Source of the DNA: Buttiauxella agrestis ATCC 33320
GTDB lineage: Bacteria > Pseudomonadota > Gammaproteobacteria > Enterobacterales > Enterobacteriaceae
Direction of reading: 5' to 3'
DNA length: 64,000 nucleotides
NCBI GenBank assembly: GCA_024169445.1
Contig: JALKFA010000001.1
Location: forward strand, 2,790,001 to 2,854,000
In this document: positions 1-9,101 of the stretch, in pieces
How positions within the stretch are numbered: the stretch's first letter is position 1
How the letters are laid out: each line of letters opens with the position of its first letter
Program-made: the position numbers and the translations under genes
The notes under the pieces: model-generated
Seen by the model: the letters and a program-made list of their open reading frames with translations, nothing else
The model's database searches: none
Told to the model about the DNA's origin: nothing

Positions 1-975
1 GGGTTCCTGGCAGTGAGCTGGACCGATACCGTGCAGGCTAGCCTGATGATTTTTGCGCTGATCCTGACACCGGTGATGGTGGTTATCGCAGTGGGCGGCT
101 TTGACGATTCAATGGCGGTTATCAAGCAAAAAAGTATTGAAAACGTCGATATGCTCAAAGGCCTGAACTTTGTGGCGATTATCTCGCTGATGGGCTGGGG
201 CCTGGGTTACTTCGGCCAGCCACATATTCTGGCGCGTTTCATGGCGGCAGATTCACATCACACCATCGTCAAAGCGCGTCGCATCAGTATGACGTGGATG
301 GTGCTGTGCCTGGCGGGTGCGTGTGCGGTGGGCTTCTTCGGTATCGCTTACTTCAATAACAACCCGTCATTGGCAGGCTCTGTTAACCAGAACGGCGAGC
401 GTGTGTTCATCGAGCTGGCGCAATTACTGTTTAACCCATGGATTGCAGGCATCTTGTTGTCAGCGATTTTAGCGGCGGTGATGTCTACGCTGAGCTGCCA
501 GTTGTTGGTATGTTCCAGCGCCATTACTGAAGACTTGTATAAAGCCTTCTTCCGTAAAGATGCCGGGCAGAAAGAGCTGGTGTGGGTAGGGCGTTTCATG
601 GTGCTACTGGTTGCTCTGATTGCCATCGCACTGGCGGCTAACCCTGAAAACCGCGTTCTTGGTCTGGTGAGTTACGCCTGGGCAGGCTTCGGTGCCGCGT
701 TTGGCCCGGTTGTGCTGTTCTCGGTCATGTGGTCACGCATGACGCGTAATGGCGCGCTTGCGGGGATGATCATCGGTGCCTTGACCGTCATCGTCTGGAA
801 ACAGTTTGGCTGGTTGGGTCTGTACGAAATCATTCCTGGTTTCATCTTCGGCAGCATCGGTATTGTGGTTGTTAGCCTACTTGGCAAAGCGCCAAGTACA
901 TCGATGCAAAAACGCTTTGCACAAGCGGATGAGATTTACCACACCGCTCCACCGTCAAAGTTACAGGTCGAGTAA
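1..975 (+). CDS. putP: Sodium/proline symporter PutP, 3' part
   Basis: The gene enters from the left edge, so the start codon lies outside the window; the open frame runs from base 1 to a TAA at 973-975 and gives about 324 residues of a protein usually near 500. The visible part closely follows the C-terminal two thirds of enterobacterial PutP: many hydrophobic membrane segments, the cytoplasmic stretch with KQKSIENVD, and the family-typical FGQPHILARFMAA and SAILAAVMSTLSCQLL regions. PutP is an inner-membrane Na+/proline symporter of the SSS family that feeds proline to PutA. It is followed by a REP-like repeat and a clear terminator, so it ends its own transcript. The efe operon next door is the same neighbour as in E. 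coli. Confidence 0.97.
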   Translation, partial: GFLAVSWTDTVQASLMIFALILTPVMVVIAVGGFDDSMAVIKQKSIENVDMLKGLNFVAIISLMGWGLGYFGQPHILARFMAADSHHTIVKARRISMTWMVLCLAGACAVGFFGIAYFNNNPSLAGSVNQNGERVFIELAQLLFNPWIAGILLSAILAAVMSTLSCQLLVCSSAITEDLYKAFFRKDAGQKELVWVGRFMVLLVALIAIALAANPENRVLGLVSYAWAGFGAAFGPVVLFSVMWSRMTRNGALAGMIIGALTVIVWKQFGWLGLYEIIPGFIFGSIGIVVVSLLGKAPSTSMQKRFAQADEIYHTAPPSKLQVE

Positions 976-995
976 TTCTGCTGACAAACCTCTTC

Positions 996-1071
996 GTAGG
1001 TTGGATAAGCGCAGCGTCATCCGACACAACGCGCGCAAACGGTGGATGACGCTAACGCTTATCCACCCTAC
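996..1071. repeat. REP-like repeat pair downstream of putP
   Basis: Two inverted half-elements face each other: GTAGGTTGGATAAGCGCAGC at 996-1015 and its approximate reverse complement ending CTTATCCACCCTAC at 1071. The same core recurs near 12239-12301, 45100-45174, 49924-49993 and 59880-59968. It resembles REP/BIME elements of enterobacteria, which sit 3' of genes and fold in RNA. Confidence 0.75.
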
Positions 1072-1105
1072 AAAACACGTTTATCACCCTTTACCAGCAA
1101 TCTGG

Positions 1106-1130
1106 AAGGCCGCTAATAGCGGCCTTTTTT
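1106..1130 (+). terminator. Rho-independent terminator of putP
   Basis: A stem GGCCGCT/AGCGGCC with a short AAT-type loop is followed by six T residues. It lies 130 bp after the putP stop and ahead of the efeU promoter region. Confidence 0.88.
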
Positions 1131-1177
1131 ACAGCTATACACAAAAATTCAAATTCTCTGCTTGTGTTTATTTTTAT

Positions 1178-1196
1178 GGTAATGATAATCACAATC
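1178..1196. promoter_or_regulatory. Fur box upstream of efeU
   Basis: The 19-mer GGTAATGATAATCACAATC matches the classic Fur consensus GATAATGATAATCATTATC at 16 of 19 positions by eye. It lies 60 bp upstream of the efeU start, where an iron-responsive operator for the efeUOB operon is expected. Confidence 0.8.
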
Positions 1197-1255
1197 GTTC
1201 TGGTTTTACTTTTCTTTACGTCTTTTGACCTGAGTTCACAGTTGGAGTATCAGGA

Positions 1256-2089
1256 ATGTTCGTTCCGTTTCTCATTATGTTACGCGAAGGGCTGGAAGCC
1301 GCGTTGATTGTCAGTTTGATAGCCAGCTATCTGAAGCGCACACAACGCGGCCAGTGGATTGGCGTCATGTGGATTGGGGTGGTTGCAGCCGCAGCGCTTT
1401 GCTTAGGCTTAGGCATCTTCATCAACGAAACGACCGGCGAATTCCCGCAAAAAGAACAAGAGATGTTTGAAGGCATTGTCGCCGTCATCGCCGTATTCAT
1501 CCTGACCTGGATGGTGTTCTGGATGCGCAAAGTATCGCGCAACGTCAAAGGGCAGCTGGAGCAGAAGGTCGATGAAGCGCTGCATAGCAAAGGCAGCCAC
1601 GGCTGGGCGTTGATTATGATGGTGTTCTTCGCCGTCGCCCGCGAAGGGCTGGAATCGGTGTTCTTTCTGCTGGCGGCATTCCAGCAGGACGTCGGCATTA
1701 TGCCGCCACTTGGTGCGATGCTCGGTCTTGGCACCGCCATCGTGCTGGGCTTCTTGCTTTATTGGGGCGGCATACGCCTGAATCTTGCCGTTTTCTTCAA
1801 ATGGACCAGCTTGTTTATTTTACTGGTCGCCGCCGGTCTTGCTGCGGGTGCGGTTCGTGCATTCCATGAAGCCGGGCTTTGGAACCATTTCCAGGATATC
1901 GCTTTCGACCTGAGTAATGTTCTTTCAACGCATTCCCTGACCGGCACGCTGCTTGAGGGCATTTTTGGTTATCAGGAAGCGCCGAGCGTCAGCGAAGTGG
2001 CGATGTACTTTATTTACCTGATTCCCGCGCTGGTGCTGTTCTTCATTCCCCCACGTCTGGGTAGCCAGGCGACAAATAGCGTTCGTTAA
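1256..2089 (+). CDS. efeU: Iron permease EfeU, intact
   Basis: EfeU is the inner-membrane permease of the EfeUOB uptake system and belongs to the FTR1/OFeT iron permease family. The 277-residue product has about seven hydrophobic segments and both REGLE iron-binding motifs, at residues 10-14 and 129-133. The frame is uninterrupted, unlike E. coli K-12 where this gene carries a frameshift. The ATG at 1256 is preceded by GGAG-type ribosome-binding sequence (TTGGAGTATCAGG). efeO follows after a short gap, and a Fur box lies upstream, so repression by iron is likely. Transport direction and substrate are taken from the family. Confidence 0.96.
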   Translation: MFVPFLIMLREGLEAALIVSLIASYLKRTQRGQWIGVMWIGVVAAAALCLGLGIFINETTGEFPQKEQEMFEGIVAVIAVFILTWMVFWMRKVSRNVKGQLEQKVDEALHSKGSHGWALIMMVFFAVAREGLESVFFLLAAFQQDVGIMPPLGAMLGLGTAIVLGFLLYWGGIRLNLAVFFKWTSLFILLVAAGLAAGAVRAFHEAGLWNHFQDIAFDLSNVLSTHSLTGTLLEGIFGYQEAPSVSEVAMYFIYLIPALVLFFIPPRLGSQATNSVR

Positions 2090-2151
2090 TAATATTGTGG
2101 CGAGAAATCGCCTCTTAGTTACAACATACTGATGTTTTAAAGGGATTGGCC

Positions 2152-3276
2152 ATGACTACACATTTTCGTCGAAAAGCCCTGCATGCTGCGTTGTTTGCGC
2201 TTGCCTCTTCAGCCTTTGCGGTGCAAGCCGCCGATGTTCCTCAGGTAAAAGTCACCGTTACTGATAAACAGTGCGAACCGATGAACATTACGGTTAACGC
2301 CGGTAAAACCCAGTTCATTATTCAGAACAACAGCCAGAAAGCGCTGGAGTGGGAAATCCTCAAAGGGGTGATGGTAGTCGAAGAGCGTGAGAACATCGCG
2401 CCGGGCTTCTCTCAGAAAATGACGGCCAACCTGCAAGCCGGTGAGTACGACATGACTTGCGGCCTGCTCAGCAACCCGAAAGGCAAACTTATTGTTAAAG
2501 CTGCTGGCGACCAGGCCGCACCGAAAAACGACCTGATGGCGTTATCCGGCCCGATTACCGAATATAAAACCTACGTCACTGCGCAAGTGGCCGAGCTGGT
2601 TAAAGGTACCAAAGCCTTTACTGACGCAGTGAAAGCCGGTGACATAGAAAAAGCTAAATCCTTGTATGCACCAACCCGTCAGTATTACGAACGTATCGAA
2701 CCGATTGCCGAACTGTTCTCCGATCTGGACGGCAGCATCGATGCCCGTGAAGACGATTATGAGCAGAAAGCTAACGACCCGAAATTCACCGGTTTCCACC
2801 GTCTGGAAAAAGCACTGTTTGGTGATAACTCCACCAAAGGCATGGAAAAATATGCCGATCAGCTCAATAGCGACGTACTGGATCTGCAAACCCGCATCTC
2901 TGAACTGGCCTTCCCACCAGGTAAAGTGGTTGGTGGTGCAGCGGGCCTGATTGAAGAAGTCGCTGCCAGCAAAATCAGTGGAGAAGAAGACCGTTACAGC
3001 CACACTGATCTGTGGGATTTCCAGGCTAACGTCGATGGTGCACAGAAAATCGTCAACTTGCTGCGTCCTTTACTAGTGAAAGATAACGCACCGTTGCTGG
3101 CGAAAGTGGATGCCAACTTCAAGAAAGTTGACACTATCCTGGCGAAATATCGCACCAAAGACGGTTTTGAGACTTACGACAAGTTGACCGACGCTGACCG
3201 TAATGCACTGAAAGGGCCGGTCACGGCGCTGGCTGAAGATTTGTCACAACTGCGTGGCGTACTGGGTCTGGATTAA
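2152..3276 (+). CDS. efeO: Periplasmic iron-uptake protein EfeO
   Basis: The product has 374 residues, one fewer than recalled for E. coli EfeO. It begins with a Sec signal peptide (residues 1 to about 25, ending SAFAVQAA). A cupredoxin-like domain follows (about 30-115, with a conserved Cys near DKQCEP and another in YDMTCGL), and then a long helical M75-peptidase-like domain with the HxxE-type element seen as [11 protein letters not shown]. EfeO is thought to bind periplasmic iron for EfeU. The ATG at 2152 was chosen over the TTG two codons earlier because AAAGGGATTGGCC provides the ribosome-binding site. It is the second gene of efeUOB. Confidence 0.96.
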   Translation: MTTHFRRKALHAALFALASSAFAVQAADVPQVKVTVTDKQCEPMNITVNAGKTQFIIQNNSQKALEWEILKGVMVVEERENIAPGFSQKMTANLQAGEYDMTCGLLSNPKGKLIVKAAGDQAAPKNDLMALSGPITEYKTYVTAQVAELVKGTKAFTDAVKAGDIEKAKSLYAPTRQYYERIEPIAELFSDLDGSIDAREDDYEQKANDPKFTGFHRLEKALFGDNSTKGMEKYADQLNSDVLDLQTRISELAFPPGKVVGGAAGLIEEVAASKISGEEDRYSHTDLWDFQANVDGAQKIVNLLRPLLVKDNAPLLAKVDANFKKVDTILAKYRTKDGFETYDKLTDADRNALKGPVTALAEDLSQLRGVLGLD

Positions 3277-3281
3277 GTTTT

Positions 3282-4565
3282 ATGGATGAAAATAGCAAAC
3301 ACGGCGGCCACCTTCCGGCGCGCCGTCGGTTACTGAAAGGTTTGGGCGCGCTTGGTGGCGCCCTTGCCGTTGCGGGTGGTTGCCCTGTGGCACATGCGGC
3401 AAAACCGGAAACTTCTCCCGGCACGCTGCCGCCTGACGCGCGCATGGAAAAACAACCGTTCTACGGAGTGCATCAGGCAGGCGTGCTGACGCCACAGCAA
3501 GCGGCGATGATGCTGGTGGCTTTTGATGTGCTGGCAAGTGATAAAGCTGAGCTTGAACGTTTGTTCAAATTGCTGTCTGCGCGTTTCGATTTCCTGACCA
3601 CTGGCGGTCCGGCACCGGACACCCCGAATCCGCGGATGCCACCCATGGACTCAGGGATCCTCGGTGCCGAAATTTACCCTGACAACCTGACTTTCACGTT
3701 GTCGGCGGGGACGTCACTGTTTGATGAACGCTTTGGCCTGAAGGGGTTGAAGCCAACAAAACTGCAAAAAATGGAACGCTTTGCTAACGACTCGCTGGAC
3801 GCCAGCTTGTGTCATGGTGATTTGCTTATCCAGATTTGCGCGAATACCGCAGATACGGTTATCCACGCATTGCGCGACATCATCAAGCACACGCCAGATT
3901 TGCTCAGCGTGCGCTGGAAGCGTGAAGGGTTTATCTCCAGTCACGCCGCGCGTAGCCGCGGTAAAGAAACGCCGATCAACTTGCTGGGATTTAAAGATGG
4001 AACCGCCAATCCAGACAGCGGCAATAAACCGCTGATGGATGAAGTTGTTTGGGTGACGGGCAACCAGCAGGAACCAGCATGGGCGGTGGGCGGCAGCTAT
4101 CAGGCGGTACGCATCATTCAGTTCCATGTTGAGTTCTGGGACAGAACGCCGCTTAAAGAGCAGCAAACTATTTTTGGTCGCGATAAACACAGTGGTGCAC
4201 CGCTCGGTATGAAAAACGAGCATGACGAGCCTGACTATGCCGCCGACCCTGACGGTAACGTGATTGCGCTGGATGCACATATTCGACTGGCAAATCCGCG
4301 CACCAAAGAAACCCAGTCAAACCTGATGATGCGTCGCGGTTACAGTTATTCGTTGGGCGTTTCCAAATCAGGCCAGCTGGATATGGGATTGTTGTTTGTC
4401 TGCTTCCAGCACGACCTTGAGAAAGGTTTTCTGGCGGTGCAACAACGTCTGAATGGCGAGGCGCTGGAGGAGTATGTGAAGCCGATTGGCGGCGGTTACT
4501 TCTTTGTTTTGCCTGGCGTTAAGGATAGTCAGCATTATTTAGGGCAGGGGTTGTTGGAGGCATAG
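3282..4565 (+). CDS. efeB: Deferrochelatase/DyP-type peroxidase EfeB
   Basis: EfeB is a periplasmic haem-containing dye-decolourising peroxidase, exported folded by the Tat system and working with EfeUO; it is also reported to release iron from haem. The 427-residue product starts with a Tat signal: the twin arginines lie in RRRLLKGLG at residues 14-22, followed by a hydrophobic stretch ending AHAA. The DyP signature GFKDGTANP and the distal Asp region are present near residues 233-241, and the haem-ligand region around [11 protein letters not shown] is conserved. It starts five bases after the efeO stop, consistent with one transcript. Confidence 0.96.
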   Translation: MDENSKHGGHLPARRRLLKGLGALGGALAVAGGCPVAHAAKPETSPGTLPPDARMEKQPFYGVHQAGVLTPQQAAMMLVAFDVLASDKAELERLFKLLSARFDFLTTGGPAPDTPNPRMPPMDSGILGAEIYPDNLTFTLSAGTSLFDERFGLKGLKPTKLQKMERFANDSLDASLCHGDLLIQICANTADTVIHALRDIIKHTPDLLSVRWKREGFISSHAARSRGKETPINLLGFKDGTANPDSGNKPLMDEVVWVTGNQQEPAWAVGGSYQAVRIIQFHVEFWDRTPLKEQQTIFGRDKHSGAPLGMKNEHDEPDYAADPDGNVIALDAHIRLANPRTKETQSNLMMRRGYSYSLGVSKSGQLDMGLLFVCFQHDLEKGFLAVQQRLNGEALEEYVKPIGGGYFFVLPGVKDSQHYLGQGLLEA

Positions 4566-4596
4566 TTTGGTGATGTTGAAACCACCCTCATCCTAA

Positions 4597-4617
4597 CCTT
4601 CTCCCTGAGGGAGAAGG
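4597..4617. repeat. Short perfect palindrome after efeB
   Basis: CCTTCTCCC and GGGAGAAGG form a nine-pair stem around TGA. It is a common type of intergenic hairpin in enterobacteria and lies 31 bp past efeB without a long T-run, so it could be a weak terminator or mRNA 3' stabiliser. Confidence 0.6.
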
Positions 4618-4643
4618 GACTGTCTGGTGCTCTCCCTCTCTTG

Positions 4644-5295
4644 CTGTCTGTGATACACATCTTTGAAGGGCGGTCCCTGCCGATCCGGAGCAGGTTCCGT
4701 TCACCAGGCGAGAGTGTATTTATGTCGCCACGGAACCGGTGAACGTCTTAGGGTGGCCACCGTCGCCACCCTAAGAACCCGGACTCCCGGCAAATAAATC
4801 GCCGCAAGCGGTAAACCTCCATTTTGCCTCCGTGTCAGGGTCGGTTGCGATTCGTTCCCGACGATCGCGCCCTCCAGCCGTTCCCGACGGCTGGACCCTG
4901 CCACCTGGAGTCAAAATGGAGGCGATTTAAGCCGGACCCGAAAGTCAAAGTCAAAGTCAAAAGCCAGGGCGGTTTTGACCTTGTCCCCGGCTTCAATCGC
5001 GCCGTTTTTTACCCTTCAGTTGGGGTCACGTGGTCGGGAACCACGTGAGAGAGCGATCGTCTGGAACGAATCGCGAACGACCCCGAATGTTGGGTGAAAA
5101 ACGGTGTTTACCGCTTTAGCGGCGATTGATTTGCCGGGCGCCTGGATTATCAAGGGGTTGGCGTTAACCCCTTGATACGTTCACCGTTTGCGGGAATTAA
5201 AGAGATAACTGAACACACGGGTGAACGGAAAATCAGCGAGGCTTACAGATCTCACCCTGACAAGATTGCCAGGGAGAGTTGTGTCTAAGAGACAG
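4644..5295. mobile_element. 652-bp giant palindrome with Tn5/IS50-like ends (putative non-autonomous element)
   Basis: The left end (4644-4662) CTGTCTGTGATACACATCT and the right end read inward (5295-5277) CTGTCTCTTAGACACAACT match each other at 15 of 19 bases. Each also resembles Tn5 outer/mosaic ends at 16-17 of 19. Between them the DNA is one nested palindrome centred near 4962-4969. Paired arms are 4697-4705/5220-5228, 4737-4745/5178-5186, 4786-4816/5106-5138, 4838-4870/5051-5083, 5000-5014/5092-5106 and 4956-4962/4973-4979. Side hairpins lie at 4747-4775, 4816-4922, 5027-5047 and about 5149-5176. AAAGTC is repeated three times near the centre. No transposase frame is present. The flanking octamers CTCTCTTG and CTATCTTG could be a degraded target duplication. 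I do not recognise a named element. Confidence 0.6.
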
Positions 5296-5838
5296 CTATC
5301 TTGCAAGAGGGCAATTCCTTCTCCTGCTAATGTTTCATTTGCTAACAATTCACACACCAGCTATTCATCCCCATTTCCTATGACTATGCGGCTGATATAA
5401 AAGTGTAATATTTCTGTGGCATAAATTGACTCAGCGCATGACGAAACGCTAATGTTGAATTAAAGTAAAATAAGTGTTGCATTTAAGATAAAATTTGATG
5501 TACTTAAAGCACGAGCGGTAGTTCCCGGCTGTGAATTTTAATCACAATGGAGACAGCGCATGGTAGGGTCCTGTACTGGACGATTAACGAGACATCTTAC
5601 CCGCACCATCCAGCGCGGAGGCTTCTCCTCCGGCTTCGCTGTCTTCACCGCTAAAAACCCAAACTCCTTAACAACTCAAAGTGTCAACGATGCGCTAAGC
5701 GGCGTATTTCGTCTAACTGGTGCATCCTCTCAACCGGCAGTTCATGGCTTAAAAGGAAGCCAAACCTCATCCGTTAGTAAGCATAATCGCGTGACTGAAA
5801 GTGACGCGGGAAATGAAACCAACTGTAAGGTGCCATCC

Positions 5839-6627
5839 ATGGGAAGACAGAAAGCAGTGATCAAAGCTCGTCGTGAAGCAAAACGTGTGCTGAGACGGGA
5901 TTCGCGTAGCCACAAACAACGCGAAGAGGAATCGGTCACATCGCTTGTGCAGATGAGCGGCGTTGAATCTATCGGCATGGCCAGGGATTGCCGTGATAAT
6001 TCACCAATAGCGGCGCGAAATGAGGCTCAACAGCACTATCTTAATGCCATCGAGAAAAAACAGCTGATATTCGCCACCGGCGAAGCGGGATGCGGCAAGA
6101 CGTATATCAGTGCGGCAAAAGCCGCTGAGGCCCTGATACATAAGGATGTCGACAGGATTATTGTTACCCGCCCGGTCCTGCAAGCTGACGAAGATCTCGG
6201 CTTCTTACCCGGGGATATTTCGGAAAAATTCGCCCCTTATTTCCGCCCGGTGTATGACATCCTGGTGCGACGTTTAGGGTCGTCTTTCATGCAGTACTGT
6301 CTGCGTCCCGAAATCGGTAAAGTAGAAATCGCGCCGTTCGCCTATATGCGCGGACGTACCTTCGAAAATGCGGTGGTTATTCTGGATGAGGCGCAGAACG
6401 TCACCGCAGCGCAAATGAAGATGTTCTTAACGCGCCTTGGGGAAAACGTGACGGTGATCGTCAATGGCGATATCACGCAATGTGATTTACCACGTGGTGT
6501 TCAGTCCGGCCTGAGTGATGCGTTGGCACGTTTTGAAGAAGATGAAATGATCGGTGTCGTCCGATTTGGCAAACAAGATTGTGTGCGCTCAGCCCTTTGC
6601 CAGCGCACGTTGAATGCCTACGACTGA
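5839..6627 (+). CDS. phoH: Phosphate-starvation-inducible ATPase PhoH
   Basis: PhoH is a cytoplasmic P-loop ATPase of the PhoH/RNA-helicase-like family. The chosen start gives 262 residues beginning MGRQKAVIKARREAKR, where similarity to other PhoH proteins begins. Walker A is GEAGCGKTY and Walker B is VVILDEAQN. An AAGG ribosome-binding site lies eight bases before the ATG. The frame stays open upstream to an ATG at 5560 that has its own GGAG site, which would add 93 residues with no evident family match. The E. coli entry carries a similarly long but unrelated N-terminal extension, so the real start is uncertain. A terminator follows directly. No convincing full Pho box was found upstream. 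Confidence 0.92.
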   Translation: MGRQKAVIKARREAKRVLRRDSRSHKQREEESVTSLVQMSGVESIGMARDCRDNSPIAARNEAQQHYLNAIEKKQLIFATGEAGCGKTYISAAKAAEALIHKDVDRIIVTRPVLQADEDLGFLPGDISEKFAPYFRPVYDILVRRLGSSFMQYCLRPEIGKVEIAPFAYMRGRTFENAVVILDEAQNVTAAQMKMFLTRLGENVTVIVNGDITQCDLPRGVQSGLSDALARFEEDEMIGVVRFGKQDCVRSALCQRTLNAYD

Positions 6628-6648
6628 TTTCTGGTGTAATTGAATTCT

Positions 6649-6676
6649 AAAGCCCAAACCCTGTTTGGGCTTTTTT
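6649..6676 (+). terminator. Rho-independent terminator of phoH
   Basis: The stem GCCCAAAC/GTTTGGGC with loop CCT is followed by six T residues, 22 bp after the phoH stop. Confidence 0.92.
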
Positions 6677-6701
6677 CTTTGCGCGAATTATTTGCCCAAA
6701 A

Positions 6702-6717
6702 TGTGAAGGGTATCAAA
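6702..6717. promoter_or_regulatory. Probable CRP site upstream of chbB
   Basis: TGTGAAGGGTATCAAA fits TGTGA-N6-TCACA with one mismatch. It lies about 190 bp upstream of chbB in the 265-bp gap after the phoH terminator. The E. coli chb operon is CRP-activated. A TATACT hexamer at 6781-6786 could be the -10 element, but no strong -35 was seen. I did not find a clear NagC box by eye. Confidence 0.5.
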
Positions 6718-6892
6718 ATGGATGGTCAAGGAGAGACAATTATAGGCTCCTCAAAATTATTCCCCGCCAGAATGTTGCCGTATACTCCTTACAACCAGAC
6801 ACAATCAGAACTTACCAATGATGATTTGCTTTTGCAGGTGTGGGGTGTGCTGATATCCGACATGCAGGCCATTGCAACGTGAGGAAACTATT

Positions 6893-7216
6893 ATGACTAA
6901 AAAACGTATCTACCTATTTTGTTCTGCTGGAATGTCCACTTCATTACTGGTATCAAAAATGAAGGCGCAGGCAGAGAAGTACGAAGTACCCGTTGTTATT
7001 GAAGCCTGGCCTGAAACTCTGGCGGCGGAAAAAGGCAAGGATGCAGATTTGGTATTACTTGGACCACAAATCGCTTATATGCTTCCAGAAATTCAAAAAG
7101 TATTACCTGGTAAAACTGTCGAAGTTATTGATTCGGCAATGTACGGCAAAATTGATGGATTAGGCGTGCTGAAAGCAGCCGTCGCATCAATCAAGAAAGC
7201 AGCTGCTAATAGTTAA
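6893..7216 (+). CDS. chbB: PTS N,N'-diacetylchitobiose EIIB component ChbB
   Basis: ChbB is the cytoplasmic EIIB domain protein of the Lac-family chitobiose/cellobiose phosphotransferase system. It takes phosphate from ChbA and phosphorylates the sugar during transport by ChbC. The 107-residue product keeps the active-site cysteine in [12 protein letters not shown] (Cys near residue 10), and its C-terminal [16 protein letters not shown] matches E. coli ChbB. The ATG at 6893 is preceded by GAGGAA; an in-frame TTG/ATG-less extension upstream is ignored. It is the first gene of chbBCARFG, which here sits downstream of phoH rather than in its E. coli K-12 location. Confidence 0.96.
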   Translation: MTKKRIYLFCSAGMSTSLLVSKMKAQAEKYEVPVVIEAWPETLAAEKGKDADLVLLGPQIAYMLPEIQKVLPGKTVEVIDSAMYGKIDGLGVLKAAVASIKKAAANS

Positions 7217-7240
7217 TTTTTTACCTTTTGTTTTATTTTT

Positions 7241-7250
7241 CCGTCAAAGA
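7241..7250 (+). promoter_or_regulatory. ChiX sRNA pairing site in the chbB-chbC gap
   Basis: CCGTCAAAGA is the exact complement of the UCUUUGACGG seed region of the enterobacterial sRNA ChiX. In E. coli and Salmonella the chbBC intergenic RNA acts as a decoy that removes ChiX and so relieves repression of the chitoporin gene. The site is in the corresponding place here. The ChiX sequence was recalled, not searched. Confidence 0.7.
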
Positions 7251-7304
7251 ACGACCTTACACAACCTGGCCGCAAGAAACTTGCGGCAATAAAGGAAATT
7301 CCAA

Positions 7305-8663
7305 ATGAGTAAAGTCATTGATTCACTTGAAAAGATATTGCTTCCTTTCGCAGTGAAAATTGGGAAGCAACCGCACGTCAACGCAATTAAAAATGGTTTC
7401 ATCAAATTAATGCCATTGACCCTTGCCGGGGCCATGTTTGTATTAATCAATAACGTCTTTCTGAGTTTTGGTGCCGGTTCCTTTTTCTATTCCTTAGGTA
7501 TTCGTTTAGACCCCTCGACCATTGAAACCCTTAATGGGTTAAAAGCCATTGGCGGCAACGTATATAACGGTACGTTAGGTATTATGTCGCTAATGGCTCC
7601 TTTTTTCATTGGTATGGCACTTGCTGAAGAACGTAAAGTTGATCCACTTGCAGCCGGTTTATTATCCGTAGCGGCATTTATGACTGTGACTCCATATAGC
7701 GTAGGCGAAGCTTATGCGGTAGGAGCTAACTGGTTAGGTGGTCAGAATATTATTTCCGGTATTGTTATTGGCCTTGTCGTCGCGGAGCTATTTACTTTTG
7801 TTATCCGCCGCAATTGGGTTATTACTTTGCCTGATAGCGTACCGACTTCGGTATCGAGGTCATTCTCAGCATTAATTCCAGGTTTCCTGATCCTGTCTAT
7901 TTTCGGGATTATTTCCTGGCTGCTGGCGAATCACGGTAGCAACTTCCACCAGATTATTATGGATTCCATCTCTACGCCGCTGGCGTCGATGGGTGCGGTA
8001 GTGGGCTGGGCGTACGTTATCTTCAACTCCCTGCTGTGGTTCTTCGGTGTGCATGGTTCACTGGCGCTGACCGCGCTGGACAACGGAATCATGACTCCGT
8101 GGGCGCTGGAAAACATCGCTCTCTACAACCAGTACGGTTCTGTACAGGCTGCGATTGATGCAGGCAAACAGTTCCACTTCTGGGCCAAACCAATGCTCGA
8201 CTCCTACATCCTGTTGGGTGGTTCTGGTGCGACACTGGGTCTGATTATCGCCATCTTCATGGTTTCGCGCCGTGCAGATCACCGTCAGGTAGCGAAACTG
8301 GCACTGCCATCAGGCATCTTCCAGATTAACGAACCTATTCTGTTCGGTCTGCCAATCATCATGAACCCGGTTATGTTTATCCCGTTTGTCCTGGTTCAGC
8401 CGATTCTGGCAGCAATTACACTTGCGGCTTACTCACTGGGAATCATTCCACCGGTCACTAACCTGGCTCCGTGGACCATGCCTACCGGTTTGGGTGCCTT
8501 CTTCAACAGTAACGGTAGTATCGCAGCACTGTTAGTGGCTCTGTTTAACCTGGGTGTCGCGACATGTGTCTACATGCCATTCGTTATCCTGTCGAACAAA
8601 GCGCAGGCGGTGATTGAAGAAGAAGAAAGCGAAGAAGATATTGCTAACGCACTGAAATTCTAA
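7305..8663 (+). CDS. chbC: PTS N,N'-diacetylchitobiose EIIC component ChbC
   Basis: ChbC is the membrane channel of the chitobiose PTS; it imports the disaccharide and releases it phosphorylated in the cytoplasm. The 452-residue length equals E. coli ChbC. About ten hydrophobic segments are visible, with the EIIC (Lac family) landmarks [18 protein letters not shown] and the loop [18 protein letters not shown]. An unusually acidic tail ([15 protein letters not shown]) ends the protein. An AAAGGA site precedes the ATG. The first 88 bp upstream are the non-coding chbBC spacer with the ChiX site. Confidence 0.96.
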   Translation: MSKVIDSLEKILLPFAVKIGKQPHVNAIKNGFIKLMPLTLAGAMFVLINNVFLSFGAGSFFYSLGIRLDPSTIETLNGLKAIGGNVYNGTLGIMSLMAPFFIGMALAEERKVDPLAAGLLSVAAFMTVTPYSVGEAYAVGANWLGGQNIISGIVIGLVVAELFTFVIRRNWVITLPDSVPTSVSRSFSALIPGFLILSIFGIISWLLANHGSNFHQIIMDSISTPLASMGAVVGWAYVIFNSLLWFFGVHGSLALTALDNGIMTPWALENIALYNQYGSVQAAIDAGKQFHFWAKPMLDSYILLGGSGATLGLIIAIFMVSRRADHRQVAKLALPSGIFQINEPILFGLPIIMNPVMFIPFVLVQPILAAITLAAYSLGIIPPVTNLAPWTMPTGLGAFFNSNGSIAALLVALFNLGVATCVYMPFVILSNKAQAVIEEEESEEDIANALKF

Positions 8664-8684
8664 TCTTAAATTCTGAATAGTTTT

Positions 8685-8713
8685 GGTTGGGGATGGCCCC
8701 TGCGTCCCCAACC
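8685..8713 (+). other. Hairpin in the chbC-chbA gap
   Basis: GGTTGGGGA and TCCCCAACC make a nine-pair perfect stem around an 11-base loop. There is no T-run, so it looks like an mRNA processing or stability structure inside the operon rather than a terminator. Confidence 0.6.
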
Positions 8714-8740
8714 ACTTTAAAAGTACCGGGAGAGAGTTTG

Positions 8741-9088
8741 ATGTTTAACTTAGATAACGCAGTAGATAACGAAGTCGATACTAACGATCTTGAAGAAGTG
8801 GTGATGGGCTTAATCATCAATTCCGGTCAGGCGCGCAGCCTGGCGTATGCAGCACTGAAAATCGCTAAAACGGGCGATTTCGAAAAAGCCTGGGAGTTGA
8901 TGGGGCAGTCTCGTGAAGCACTGAACGAAGCCCACCTGGTGCAAACCAAACTGATTGAAGGTGACCAGGGCGAAGGCAAAACCAAAGTGAGTCTTGTACT
9001 GGTTCATGCGCAGGACCACCTGATGACCTCGATGCTGGCACGTGAGTTGGTGACAGAACTTATTGAGCTTCACGAAAAAATAAAATAA
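8741..9088 (+). CDS. chbA: PTS N,N'-diacetylchitobiose EIIA component ChbA
   Basis: ChbA is the cytoplasmic EIIA of the Lac family that accepts phosphate from HPr on a histidine and passes it to ChbB. The 115-residue product ends in the conserved block [31 protein letters not shown], in two runs around the active His in VHAQDH. Its N-terminus, like that of E. coli ChbA, is acidic and variable. The ATG at 8741 follows GGGAGAGAG; the longer open frame back to 8687 covers the hairpin and has no family support. chbR starts 13 bases after the stop. Confidence 0.95.
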   Translation: MFNLDNAVDNEVDTNDLEEVVMGLIINSGQARSLAYAALKIAKTGDFEKAWELMGQSREALNEAHLVQTKLIEGDQGEGKTKVSLVLVHAQDHLMTSMLARELVTELIELHEKIK

Positions 9089-9101
9089 GTTGGAGTCCCT
9101 T

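Noticed and set aside
806-1228. 140-codon frame crossing the putP end
   Set aside because: It overlaps putP in another frame, then the REP-like repeat, the terminator and the Fur box.
4644-4662. Tn5 mosaic-end-like sequence as a library adaptor remnant
   Set aside because: It differs from the engineered 19-mer at two bases, has a diverged inverted partner 633 bp away and lies inside a continuous palindrome.
4824-5048. Open frame of 74 codons inside the palindromic element
   Set aside because: It runs through inverted-repeat arms and the AAAGTC repeats, has low-complexity translation and no ribosome-binding site.
6640-6882. 80-codon frame between phoH and chbB
   Set aside because: It begins inside the phoH terminator and spans the chb promoter region; no family resemblance.
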